DNA from: Actinomycetota bacterium
GTDB taxonomy: Bacteria > Actinomycetota > Acidimicrobiia > Acidimicrobiales > Acidimicrobiaceae
Reading direction: 5' to 3'
Length of the DNA stretch: 13,955 nt
Assembly: GCA_027318945.1 (NCBI GenBank)
Contig: DAHVOF010000079.1
Span: 1 to 13,955, forward strand
The position numbers and the translations under genes were made by a program. This document shows, in pieces, positions 1-6,513 of the stretch. How positions within the stretch are numbered: the first letter of the stretch is position 1; every line of letters starts with the position of its first letter. The notes beneath the pieces are model-generated. The model was not told where the DNA came from, searched no databases, and saw nothing but the letters and a program-made list of their open reading frames with translations.

Positions 1-1
1 T

Positions 2-730
2 CTTTTCAAGGGCTTCATAGGTCCTATGGGCATGAGGGAGCAAGGGGTGAAGGTCCTTGCCGATTACTCGATACTTGAGCGGGCGAGCTGGTTCACTGGG
101 GCTAACCTGGAGGGGTTTCATGTCTCCGATGCTGCTTTGAACAGGGATTTCACGATAGATGATCTCGGTTCCTACGTTGTTGTTGCTGAAGGCGATCCCT
201 GTCCCAGCTGTGCAATGCCGCTTTCGCTTGTCCGCTCGGTTGAAGTCGGTCACACATTTCAACTTGGCTTGACTTACTCAAACAAGATTCCGTACGCCAG
301 ATTCAAAGCTGAGGACGGAACCGATCAGAAATACTGGATGGGTTGTTACGGAATCGGAATGAGCAGGCTTCCGGCAGTGTTGGCAGAACAATTTCACGAT
401 GAAGGCGGTTTGCGCTGGCCGAGGAGCATAGCACCTTACCAGGTCGAGGTACTGACAATTACTCCCGGTCGGGCCCCTGAAACCGTTGCATTTGCCGATG
501 GCGTCTACAACGATCTCCAGTCCCTTGGGGTTGATGTGCTGTACGACGACCGGGATCTGGGCGCAGGGGTGAAATTTGCGGACGCAGACCTTATCGGCGT
601 GCCGACCATAGTCACAATTGGACAGAGAGGGCTGGCTAACGGCGTCGTGGAGGTAAAGGACAGAATGACTGGGGAGCGAATCGAGGTAACGATTCCTGAC
701 CTTATGGGCTACCTGTCTGAACTGCGATAG
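2..730 (+). CDS. proS: Prolyl-tRNA synthetase, C-terminal part (5' end outside window)
   Basis: This enzyme charges tRNA(Pro) with proline in the cytoplasm. Only the last 242 residues are present. The reading frame is open from base 2 and stops with TAG at 728-730. The first ~60 residues resemble the end of the bacterial-type editing (INS) domain, with a GPMG stretch, the VLADYSI motif and GANLEGFHV followed by RDF. The second half of the catalytic core follows, with CPSC, then SVEVGHTFQLG, and class II motif 3 as GCYGIGMSR at window residues 114-122, where Arg122 would be the ATP-binding arginine. From about residue 145 (RSIAPYQVEVL) to the end is the anticodon-binding domain. The INS remnant points to the bacterial rather than the archaeal/eukaryotic type. 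Nothing looks damaged. It lies 213 bases upstream of rimP, as in many Actinobacteria, but a leader with its own terminator-like hairpin separates the two. Confidence 0.96.
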   Translation, partial: LFKGFIGPMGMREQGVKVLADYSILERASWFTGANLEGFHVSDAALNRDFTIDDLGSYVVVAEGDPCPSCAMPLSLVRSVEVGHTFQLGLTYSNKIPYARFKAEDGTDQKYWMGCYGIGMSRLPAVLAEQFHDEGGLRWPRSIAPYQVEVLTITPGRAPETVAFADGVYNDLQSLGVDVLYDDRDLGAGVKFADADLIGVPTIVTIGQRGLANGVVEVKDRMTGERIEVTIPDLMGYLSELR

Positions 731-781
731 CGTTGAGTGGGTTTTTATGCCTCGATAATGGACGTTGTGCGGTAATTCCTA

Positions 782-810
782 CTTACAAAGTGAAACATTT
801 GGCCTATACT
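782..810 (+). promoter_or_regulatory. Candidate sigma-70-type promoter for the rimP-nusA operon
   Basis: A -35-like CTTACA (782-787, 4 of 6 consensus bases) and a -10-like TATACT (805-810, 5 of 6) are separated by exactly 17 bases. Transcription would start near 816-818, inside the left arm of the hairpin at 813-840, so the promoter and that hairpin may be mutually exclusive readings. A weaker alternative is TTGAGT (733-738) with GATAAT (754-759), spacer 15, which would place both leader hairpins in the transcript. Both are consensus matches by eye only. Confidence 0.3.
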
Positions 811-812
811 GG

Positions 813-840
813 TTGGAAGGACTCTTACTAGTCGTTCCAG
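813..840 (+). promoter_or_regulatory. Upstream hairpin in the rimP leader
   Basis: The left arm GGAAGGACT (815-823) pairs with AGTCGTTCC (830-838), with one G-G mismatch and a 6-base loop. T814-A839 and a T813-G840 wobble extend the stem. It sits 37 bases before the terminator-like hairpin. A first hairpin followed by a terminator in front of rimP-nusA is a known leader arrangement in other bacteria. Whether this hairpin folds or matters in vivo is inference. Confidence 0.4.
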
Positions 841-877
841 GCTGGACCCTAGAGTTACAATTCGTATAACGATTATG

Positions 878-905
878 AAAACGTGGGCATATTGCCCGCG
901 TTTTT
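878..905 (+). terminator. Terminator/attenuator hairpin in the rimP-nusA leader
   Basis: Bases 878-889 and 893-904 form an uninterrupted 12-pair stem with a single T-G wobble (core CGTGGGCA / TGCCCGCG) and a 3-base loop. The T run 901-905 follows the GC-rich core directly. This has the form of an intrinsic terminator. It lies 38 bases before the rimP start and 147 bases after the proS stop. That position favours an attenuator controlling entry into rimP-nusA, possibly autoregulated by NusA as reported for the Bacillus subtilis nusA operon. It could also simply end proS transcripts. Confidence 0.65.
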
Positions 906-943
906 GTATCTTCAGAACGTTGGGATTTTTGAGGAGGTGGTTT

Positions 944-1504
944 GTGGCACATGGAATTGAGAGCCGGTTGCGTGAGCTGGCGCAGGAGCGTCTCGCAGAG
1001 CACGGATTAGAGATGCTCGACGTCGAATTGAAGAACGGATCTCTCCGCGTCACTCTCGAAAGCGAGACCTCTCTCGACCTGGACAGGATTGCCGACGCTT
1101 CGGTGCTTATTTCGACGCTTATAGACGATTCTGGTGAATTCGATGGAATGGGCAAGTTCAACCTGGAGGTGTCGAGTCCGGGCGTTGAGCGAGTTCTGCG
1201 TACTGAGCCGCACTTCAAGCGCTTTGTGGGCACGAAGGTGAGTTTGAAGATGAAGTCGGATTTTACCGGGCCGAGGCGCTTTAGCGGGGTGCTCTTTAAG
1301 GTGGGTGATGGACGGATAACCGTTTTGCCGGAAGCTGAAAACGCTTCTTCAGCTTCGGAATTAGACGTGAGGATCGAAGATATCGAGAGAGCTCGCACCG
1401 TGTTCGAGTGGGGGGCTCAGAAACCATCGGGAGCGTCGAGTGCGAGACGCGGTTCCCGGCCGGCAGGCAAAGCAATTTTGGCAAACAAGGTAGCGAAAGA
1501 CTGA
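944..1504 (+). CDS. rimP: Ribosome maturation factor RimP
   Basis: RimP binds the 30S precursor and promotes its maturation in the cytoplasm. The 186-residue protein shows the family pattern: GLEMLDVEL near residues 24-32, a basic strand SLRVTLES, the LEVSSPGVERVL signature followed by HFKRFVG, and a C-terminal SH3-like domain with FSGVLFKV and ending near IEDIERARTVFEWG. I chose GTG at 944 because GAGGAGG (931-937) lies at good spacing before it and because homology begins there. The upstream ATG at 875 would force translation through the terminator hairpin. The last ~30 residues (157-186) are an extra low-complexity tail with seven Lys/Arg, beyond the usual end of the family. The stop codon is 8 bases before nusA, consistent with one operon. 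Confidence 0.95.
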   Translation: MAHGIESRLRELAQERLAEHGLEMLDVELKNGSLRVTLESETSLDLDRIADASVLISTLIDDSGEFDGMGKFNLEVSSPGVERVLRTEPHFKRFVGTKVSLKMKSDFTGPRRFSGVLFKVGDGRITVLPEAENASSASELDVRIEDIERARTVFEWGAQKPSGASSARRGSRPAGKAILANKVAKD

Positions 1505-1512
1505 GAGACGAG

Positions 1513-2634
1513 ATGGCCAAGACCAATTTTGACTTTTTAGAGGCATTGCAGATGATTGCCAATGAGAAAGGCATTGCTGTCGATACCCTATTGGACTCCC
1601 TGGCTAACGCATTGGTGGCTGCTTACAAGAGAAGGCCTGGTGCAGCAGAGGAAGCTGTGGTGACAATCGAACCGGATACGGGGGAGATCCGTGTGTTCGG
1701 TCAGGAACTAGATGAAGAAGGAAATGTGATCAGGGAGTGGGATGACACTCCAAAGGATTTTGGGCGGATAGCGGCACAAACCGCGAAGCAGGTGATGCTC
1801 CAACGGATTCGGGAGGCCGAGCGAGATCTCAAGTACGAGGAGTACGTGGGACGGGAGGGCGATATAGTTACCGGGATCATCCAACAGAGCGATAATCGAT
1901 ACACTCTTTTGGATCTTGGGAAAGTGGAGGCGCTCCTTCCCCAGCAGGAGCAGGTGCCTTTCGAGCGCTACGAGCATGGAGCGCGTGTTAAGGCATACAT
2001 AGTTGAGGTTCGCAAGACGAGCAAAGGTCCGCAGATAGTAGTGTCACGTACCCATCCGGGCCTGATCAAGAGGCTTTTCGAACTCGAAGTTCCCGAGATA
2101 AACTCCGGCATCGTAGAGATAAAAGCAGCGGCTCGAGAACCCGGTCACCGCACCAAGATAGCCGTATGGTCCAACGACCCCAATGTTGATCCCGTTGGCG
2201 CCTGTGTGGGAGCGAGAGGCGCCAGGGTTCGCATGATCACTAACGAACTGCGAGGCGAAAAGGTCGACATTGTGCCTTTCTCCGAGGACCCCGCCGAGTT
2301 TGTCCAGCGAGCCCTCCAGCCCGCGAAGGTGAAAGAGGTCAGGCTGGATCCGGAGAGTGGTGCTGCGACAGTAATAGTCGACGACTACCAGCTCTCCTTG
2401 GCAATAGGTAAAGAGGGCCAGAATGCTCGGCTTGCGGCGCGGCTCACGGGTTGGAGAATCGACATAAAGTCGGAGAGCGAGATCGATGCCGAGGAGGGTG
2501 GCTATATCCAGGAATGGGCCGAAGGCGAGTGGATCGACAATGGCTCCGGCGAGCTAATCTGGCATCCAGCTGAAGGCGGAGAGGAGATATCGGCGTCAGA
2601 TTACGGGGCTGATCGACAACAAGAACAGGAGTAG
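1513..2634 (+). CDS. nusA: Transcription termination/antitermination factor NusA
   Basis: NusA binds RNA polymerase and nascent RNA and modulates pausing, intrinsic termination and antitermination. The 373-residue protein has the RNA polymerase-binding N-terminal domain (about 1-112, beginning MAKTNFDFLEALQMIA). An S1 domain follows at about 113-180 (GDIVTGII, then GKVEALLP), then KH1 with the GARG loop at 233-236 and KH2 with GKEG at 299-302, followed by NARLAARLTGWRIDIKS. It ends with a short acidic tail (about 325-373) and lacks the acidic repeats AR1/AR2 of Escherichia coli, as is usual in Actinobacteria. ATG 1513 matches the family N-terminus. The frame is open further upstream, but only as overlap with rimP. 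The ribosome binding site is weak (purine-rich GAGAGACGAG), so translation is probably coupled to rimP. Confidence 0.97.
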   Translation: MAKTNFDFLEALQMIANEKGIAVDTLLDSLANALVAAYKRRPGAAEEAVVTIEPDTGEIRVFGQELDEEGNVIREWDDTPKDFGRIAAQTAKQVMLQRIREAERDLKYEEYVGREGDIVTGIIQQSDNRYTLLDLGKVEALLPQQEQVPFERYEHGARVKAYIVEVRKTSKGPQIVVSRTHPGLIKRLFELEVPEINSGIVEIKAAAREPGHRTKIAVWSNDPNVDPVGACVGARGARVRMITNELRGEKVDIVPFSEDPAEFVQRALQPAKVKEVRLDPESGAATVIVDDYQLSLAIGKEGQNARLAARLTGWRIDIKSESEIDAEEGGYIQEWAEGEWIDNGSGELIWHPAEGGEEISASDYGADRQQEQE

Positions 2635-2647
2635 ATGCTCTCAAGCT

Positions 2648-2899
2648 ATGCCTGAGCGTACATGCGTTGGGTGCCGGAAGAAACTGCCATCCCAGGGGAT
2701 GGTCAGGATATGCCTAGATGGGAACGGGCGCTTGTACTCGTCGGTAGCCTCCCGGGGCCGGGGAGCGTGGATATGCAAGAATCATGCTTGTTTCGCGGCT
2801 GCGGTGGTAAAGGGAAGAATCGAGCGAGTTTTCAAGGTACGGACGGTTCCGGATGTGCAAACGCAATTATCACGCCTATGTGAGTTGCTGGGCTTCTAG
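2648..2899 (+). CDS. rnpM: YlxR/RnpM family RNA-binding protein
   Basis: This is a small (83-residue) DUF448/YlxR protein. In Bacillus subtilis the family member RnpM was found to bind RNase P RNA and modulate its activity. In other bacteria the role is less clear. The sequence shows the family signature: N-terminal PERTCVGCRKK with Cys6 and Cys9, then an MVRICL strand, then the SRGRGAWIC motif (35-43) with Cys43 and a further Cys48. The four cysteines suggest possible metal binding, though not all family members keep them. It lies 13 bases after nusA, the standard position. The only Shine-Dalgarno-like AGGAG (2627-2631) is 16 bases upstream and overlaps the nusA end, so coupled translation is likely. 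No ylxQ (L7Ae-like) gene follows, unlike in Firmicutes. Confidence 0.93.
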   Translation: MPERTCVGCRKKLPSQGMVRICLDGNGRLYSSVASRGRGAWICKNHACFAAAVVKGRIERVFKVRTVPDVQTQLSRLCELLGF

Positions 2900-3034
2900 G
2901 ATAGATGTTCGGTGGATGAGGCTATCGGCATCCAGATAGGCAGCCGTCCGGAGAAAAGTTTTTGTAGTTGCGATCTTCGGAGGGGTGTTTAAAAGATTTG
3001 TGGCGCGTGGCCAAGGAGAGGACTGAGTTAGCAG
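2900..3034 (+). other. rnpM-infB intergenic leader with hairpin and possible 8-codon upstream ORF
   Basis: This 135-base gap is one of the longer spacers in the operon. It contains an inverted repeat, TCCGGAGA (2947-2954) with TCTTCGGA (2974-2981), giving 8 pairs including one G-T around a 19-base loop. The right arm overlaps the purine run GGAGGGG (2979-2985). Downstream, GTG at 3000 opens an 8-codon frame ending in TGA at 3024-3026, 8 bases before the infB TTG. AAGGAG (3013-3018) is the best Shine-Dalgarno match for infB but is 16 bases from the start. Whether the short frame is translated is unknown. Confidence 0.3.
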
Positions 3035-6000
3035 TTGGCTAAGAGAATAAGGGTTTATGAGCTAGCGAAGGAGCTGGGACTAACCAACAAAGAGGCTTTA
3101 GATCTTTGCGTATCGCTCGGGATTGGCGTGAAGAGCCACTCTTCCAGCATTGAGGATGCACAAGCTGATAGGGCGCGAAGGAAAGCCGAGCGTGAAGGGA
3201 TGGTCCGAGCGGAGCAGCCTCAAGAAGAACCTGTGACGCCCCCGAGAAGGCACGAATCATCAAGCGCACCAGAACATAAAGCGCCACAGAAGGCTCCGGA
3301 TATGCCGGCCACACAAGTGGCAGCAGCTTCTGTGCAGCATTCAACTCAACGTGTAGCCCAGGAGAGGCCAAGTGTTGGCACGTCTGCTGCGCGACGGGAG
3401 GATTCTACGTCTGCACAGACCAGGCCGTTTCGCGGGGGAAGCCAGCCCGGGGCAACTCAGGATCAGGATCACCCAAGTCCTAGGTCTAGCCAGCGGTCCG
3501 GCGGCACTCATATAGAAAGGGACCGGCCTGACCGGAATCCTGGAAGTGATCGTAGCTCCGAAGCTAAGCAATTCCATAGTTCTTCGGGTTCGGCTTCAGC
3601 CAGCGGCCCGGCGTCAGCCCGTGGCGAAGGGTCCCGCATGGCGCGGCCGCCGATGTCAGCCAGCGGTCGCCCAATTCCTCCTCCACCTGGTGGTCCGCCA
3701 CGTTCGCTTTCTGGCCGTCCGATTCCCCCACCTCCCGGGGGAGCTGGTAGGGCGGCACAACCGCGCCAGCAGTCTGAAGGAGAGAGGTCCCGCGCTCCGC
3801 AAATGCGTGGCCAGTCAGGCCAGCAGCGCGAATCCTCACCACGCCAAGATCGCGGCCAAGGGAATGGGCGTCCTAGCAACTTTCCGCCACGGCAGCCTGG
3901 TGCTCACCGGCCAGGCAGCGGGAGTCCGCGGCCGGGCCAGGGAGCCGCTCAGGGTTCCAGATCCGGGCAGCCTGGCTCAGATCGTGCCTTTCCGCCAAGA
4001 CCAGGTACAGGATTTCCTCACCGTCAAGGCGGGGCTGGAGGTGCTGGGGCCGGAAGAGTCGGCAGTCCTGGTCCTCAGGCTGGATCGTCTGGGCCGCCTC
4101 GTCAGGGCGGCGGTGGGTATTCGGCTAGGGGTAGTGCCAACGTTCCGCCACCGCCAGTGCCCGCCCGAGGAGTACCGGGACGTGGACGGCCTGCCCAGAA
4201 ACAGTCGAAGAAGCGTCGGCGACGCAATGTCGAAGAGTTGGAGCCCACTCAGCTAACCACGTATGTTGCATCCAGCGCTCCCATCCCCATTGGAGAAGTG
4301 ATCATAGAGCGGGGTAGTTCGGCTCAGGAAGTAGGTCCGAAGCTCAATAGAACCTCTGGTGATGTCGTGCGGTTCTTGTTTCTTCAAGGCGAAGCCGTTA
4401 CGGCAACTCAGTCGCTCTCTGATGACATGATCGAGCTGTTCGCCGCCGAACTTGGAGCAACTGTGAAGCTGGTTGACGCTGGGCAGGAGCAGGAGGCTGA
4501 GCTCCAGGCTAGGTACTTCGATGACTCCGAAGAGGACGCTAAGTACGAAATGGAATTACGGCCACCTATCGTAACGGTAATGGGCCACGTAGACCATGGG
4601 AAAACTAAGCTTTTGGACCGCATAAGGGAATCCAACGTTGTTGCTGGCGAGGCCGGTGGAATTACCCAGCACATCGGTGCGTATCAGGCTGAAGTCCATG
4701 GAAGGTATGTAACCTTCATAGACACTCCTGGTCACGAAGCATTTACGGCGATGCGGGCTCGAGGTGCTCAGGTCACAGACATTGTTGTTCTGGTGGTTGC
4801 AGCCGACGACGGAGTAATGCCCCAGACGGTAGAAGCGATAAATCACGCAAAAGCGGCCGGGGTTCCAATTGTCGTGGCGATTAACAAGATCGATCGAGAT
4901 AACGCCGATCCAGTTCGTGTTCAGCAGCAGCTTTCGGAGCTTGGTCTCGTTCCGGAGGCTTGGGGCGGCGACACGATAATGTGCGAAATCTCTGCGCTGC
5001 AAAATTTTGGGATTACTGAACTATTGGAGCATTTGGCTGTGCTTGCCGAGGTAATGGAGCTTTCTTCGACACCGATGGGCAAGGCTCGGGGAGTTGTTCT
5101 CGAGGCCAACCTTGACGTGGGCCGAGGGCCGGTAGCGACGGTGATCGTACTGAGAGGGACTCTGAAGGTTGGCGACTCAATAGTTGCCGGACCTGCATGG
5201 GGACGAGTTAAAGCTCTTATAGATTCAACGGGAAGGCCCTTGAAGGAGGCCGGCCCATCGGTTCCGGTGCAGGTGCTAGGTTTTTCGGAGGTCCCTTCGG
5301 CAGGGGACGATTTCAGGGAGACGGGCGATCTCTCTACAGCGAGGATAATTGGCGAAGCAAGGGCTCAGAGAATCAGGATGGCCGGCTATGTCAGCTTGGC
5401 TTCGGCGGCACCCGGTGCAAAGCTGGAAGATCTGTTCGAACAGATCCAGCGCGGTGAGACTGCCACGCTGAACTTGATTCTGAAAGCAGATGTCCAGGGC
5501 TCGCTCGAAGCTATCGCGGAGTCGCTTCGGAAGCTGGAGCGACCTGAAGTCAAGTTGGCATTTATTCACAGGGCTGTCGGAGGGATTACCGAAAACGACG
5601 TTGCGCTGGCTACGGCTTCCAATGCCACCATTATCGGGTTCAATGTTCGTCCAGATAGGCGTGCGAGAGATCTAGCCGAGGCGAACGATGTGGAGATTCG
5701 AACGTACGAGATTATTTATAAAGTGATTGAGGATATCGAATCCGCAATGGTCGGAATGCTTGCACCTGAATTCGAAGAGGTAGTTACCGGAGATGCCGAG
5801 GTGAGAGAGGTCTTTCGGGTTCCACGCGTCGGGGCTGTTGCTGGATGCTATGTGCGCAGCGGGGCGATCACAAGGGGATCCAAGGTCAGATTTCTTCGAG
5901 ATGGTGTGGTCATTTGGAAAGGTACCATTACCTCTTTGAGGCGTTTCAAAGAGGATGCGAGAGAAGTCCAGTCTGGCTTCGAGTGCGGAATAGGGCTTTC

Positions 6001-6070
6001 TGACTTTCAAGATTTGCGAACTGGCGACGTAATTGAGACATTCGAGGATCGAGAGATCCCGCGGTCATAG
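3035..6070 (+). CDS. infB: Translation initiation factor IF-2
   Basis: IF2 is the GTPase that places initiator fMet-tRNA on the 30S subunit and promotes subunit joining. The 1011-residue protein begins with an IF2N domain (AKRIRVYELAKELG, 1-50). Residues ~55-400 are a disordered region rich in Pro, Gly, Arg, Ser and Gln, ending in a KKRRRR cluster. A second IF2N-like segment lies at ~415-470. The G domain has G1 GHVDHGKT (517-524), G2 GGITQHIGAY (from ~542), G3 DTPGHE (563-568), G4 NKID (617-620) and G5 SAL (653-655), all intact. Domains II and III and the fMet-tRNA-binding C-domain (GAVAGCYVRSGAITRGS, FECGIGL) follow. The start is TTG 3035: an in-frame TAG at 3029-3031 excludes anything upstream, and the family N-terminus begins exactly there. 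The length exceeds the 890 residues of E. coli and is typical of Actinobacteria. Confidence 0.97.
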   Translation: MAKRIRVYELAKELGLTNKEALDLCVSLGIGVKSHSSSIEDAQADRARRKAEREGMVRAEQPQEEPVTPPRRHESSSAPEHKAPQKAPDMPATQVAAASVQHSTQRVAQERPSVGTSAARREDSTSAQTRPFRGGSQPGATQDQDHPSPRSSQRSGGTHIERDRPDRNPGSDRSSEAKQFHSSSGSASASGPASARGEGSRMARPPMSASGRPIPPPPGGPPRSLSGRPIPPPPGGAGRAAQPRQQSEGERSRAPQMRGQSGQQRESSPRQDRGQGNGRPSNFPPRQPGAHRPGSGSPRPGQGAAQGSRSGQPGSDRAFPPRPGTGFPHRQGGAGGAGAGRVGSPGPQAGSSGPPRQGGGGYSARGSANVPPPPVPARGVPGRGRPAQKQSKKRRRRNVEELEPTQLTTYVASSAPIPIGEVIIERGSSAQEVGPKLNRTSGDVVRFLFLQGEAVTATQSLSDDMIELFAAELGATVKLVDAGQEQEAELQARYFDDSEEDAKYEMELRPPIVTVMGHVDHGKTKLLDRIRESNVVAGEAGGITQHIGAYQAEVHGRYVTFIDTPGHEAFTAMRARGAQVTDIVVLVVAADDGVMPQTVEAINHAKAAGVPIVVAINKIDRDNADPVRVQQQLSELGLVPEAWGGDTIMCEISALQNFGITELLEHLAVLAEVMELSSTPMGKARGVVLEANLDVGRGPVATVIVLRGTLKVGDSIVAGPAWGRVKALIDSTGRPLKEAGPSVPVQVLGFSEVPSAGDDFRETGDLSTARIIGEARAQRIRMAGYVSLASAAPGAKLEDLFEQIQRGETATLNLILKADVQGSLEAIAESLRKLERPEVKLAFIHRAVGGITENDVALATASNATIIGFNVRPDRRARDLAEANDVEIRTYEIIYKVIEDIESAMVGMLAPEFEEVVTGDAEVREVFRVPRVGAVAGCYVRSGAITRGSKVRFLRDGVVIWKGTITSLRRFKEDAREVQSGFECGIGLSDFQDLRTGDVIETFEDREIPRS
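3662..3742 (+). repeat. Tandem SGRPIPPPPGG repeat encoded in infB
   Basis: The 11-residue motif SGRPIPPPPGG occurs twice in IF2, at residues 210-220 (3662-3694) and 226-236 (3710-3742), a period of 48 bases. The amino acids are identical, yet 10 of the 11 codons differ between copies; only the ATT for Ile is shared. The copies sit in the disordered linker between the two IF2N segments. Confidence 0.85.
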
Positions 6071-6113
6071 GTTAGCTCGGCGATCGTTCTCTTTTGGAAG
6101 GAAGTTGTTGGTG

Positions 6114-6506
6114 ATGCCGATCTCCCGACGCAGTAGTGCTCGCAATGCACCTAAATATCCTCGCGTGGCGAGAGTGAACCAGTTGCTTCAGGAGGTAATT
6201 GCCGAAGCAATAGAGGAGTACTCCCAGGATGATTCCAGACTTGAATTGACTACGGTTACTTCGGTTGAAACTGAGCCAAACTTTTCGACGGCCACGGTAT
6301 GGATATCGAACCTGACCAGCGAGAGTGCCGACGCGCTGGAAGAGTATCGAAGAAGGATTCAAAGAGCAGTCGCTTCGCAGGTTCGGATGAAGCGCACACC
6401 TCAACTTCGGTTCGCCCAGGACCAAGGTGTGGCTTTGGGAGGAAGAATCGACGAGATCTTGCGCCGGCTTTCGTCGGATGAACCCATCGATACCCAAGAG
6501 AGCTGA
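6114..6506 (+). CDS. rbfA: 30S ribosome-binding factor RbfA
   Basis: RbfA binds the 30S precursor near the 5' helix of 16S rRNA and helps late assembly and cold adaptation. The 130-residue protein has the KH-like family fold pattern: RVARVNQLLQEVIAEAIEE near the N-terminus, then LTTVTSVETEPNFSTATVWIS, a helix with ALEEYRRRIQRAVASQV, and the C-terminal TPQLRFAQD motif followed by GGRIDEILRRL. The start could be ATG 6114 or GTG 6111, which are adjacent in-frame codons. GGAAGGAAG (6096-6104) gives AGGA a spacing of 8 bases to the GTG and 11 to the ATG, so GTG is a real alternative. Frame extending upstream to 6033 lies inside the infB end and is not expected to be used. It is 43 bases after infB and 7 bases before truB. 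Confidence 0.92.
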   Translation: MPISRRSSARNAPKYPRVARVNQLLQEVIAEAIEEYSQDDSRLELTTVTSVETEPNFSTATVWISNLTSESADALEEYRRRIQRAVASQVRMKRTPQLRFAQDQGVALGGRIDEILRRLSSDEPIDTQES

Positions 6507-6513
6507 GAGCCGC

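Noticed and set aside
757..766. Ten-base AATGGACGTT shared with 8402-8411, both in leaders
   Set aside because: In about 14 kb, dozens of chance 10-base matches on one strand are expected. The flanks do not match, so it is not a supported regulatory motif.
875..943. Upstream ATG extension of rimP
   Set aside because: The extension would encode the terminator hairpin and T run and has no family similarity. GTG 944 has a strong GAGGAGG ahead of it.
745..1398. A 217-codon antisense open frame over the rimP leader and rimP
   Set aside because: It is Ser/Arg/Leu-rich shadow sequence opposite rimP, with no motif, and it runs across the leader hairpins.
2922..2939. CTATC/GATAG inverted repeat after rnpM as a terminator
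   Set aside because: Only five pairs and no T run follow it, so it does not support termination.
3546..4256. A 236-codon open frame overlapping infB in another plus frame
   Set aside because: It lies entirely in the low-complexity Pro/Gly/Arg/Ser linker, where GC-rich codons remove stops from other frames. The infB frame is clearly the real one, and the alternative protein shows no domain I recognise.
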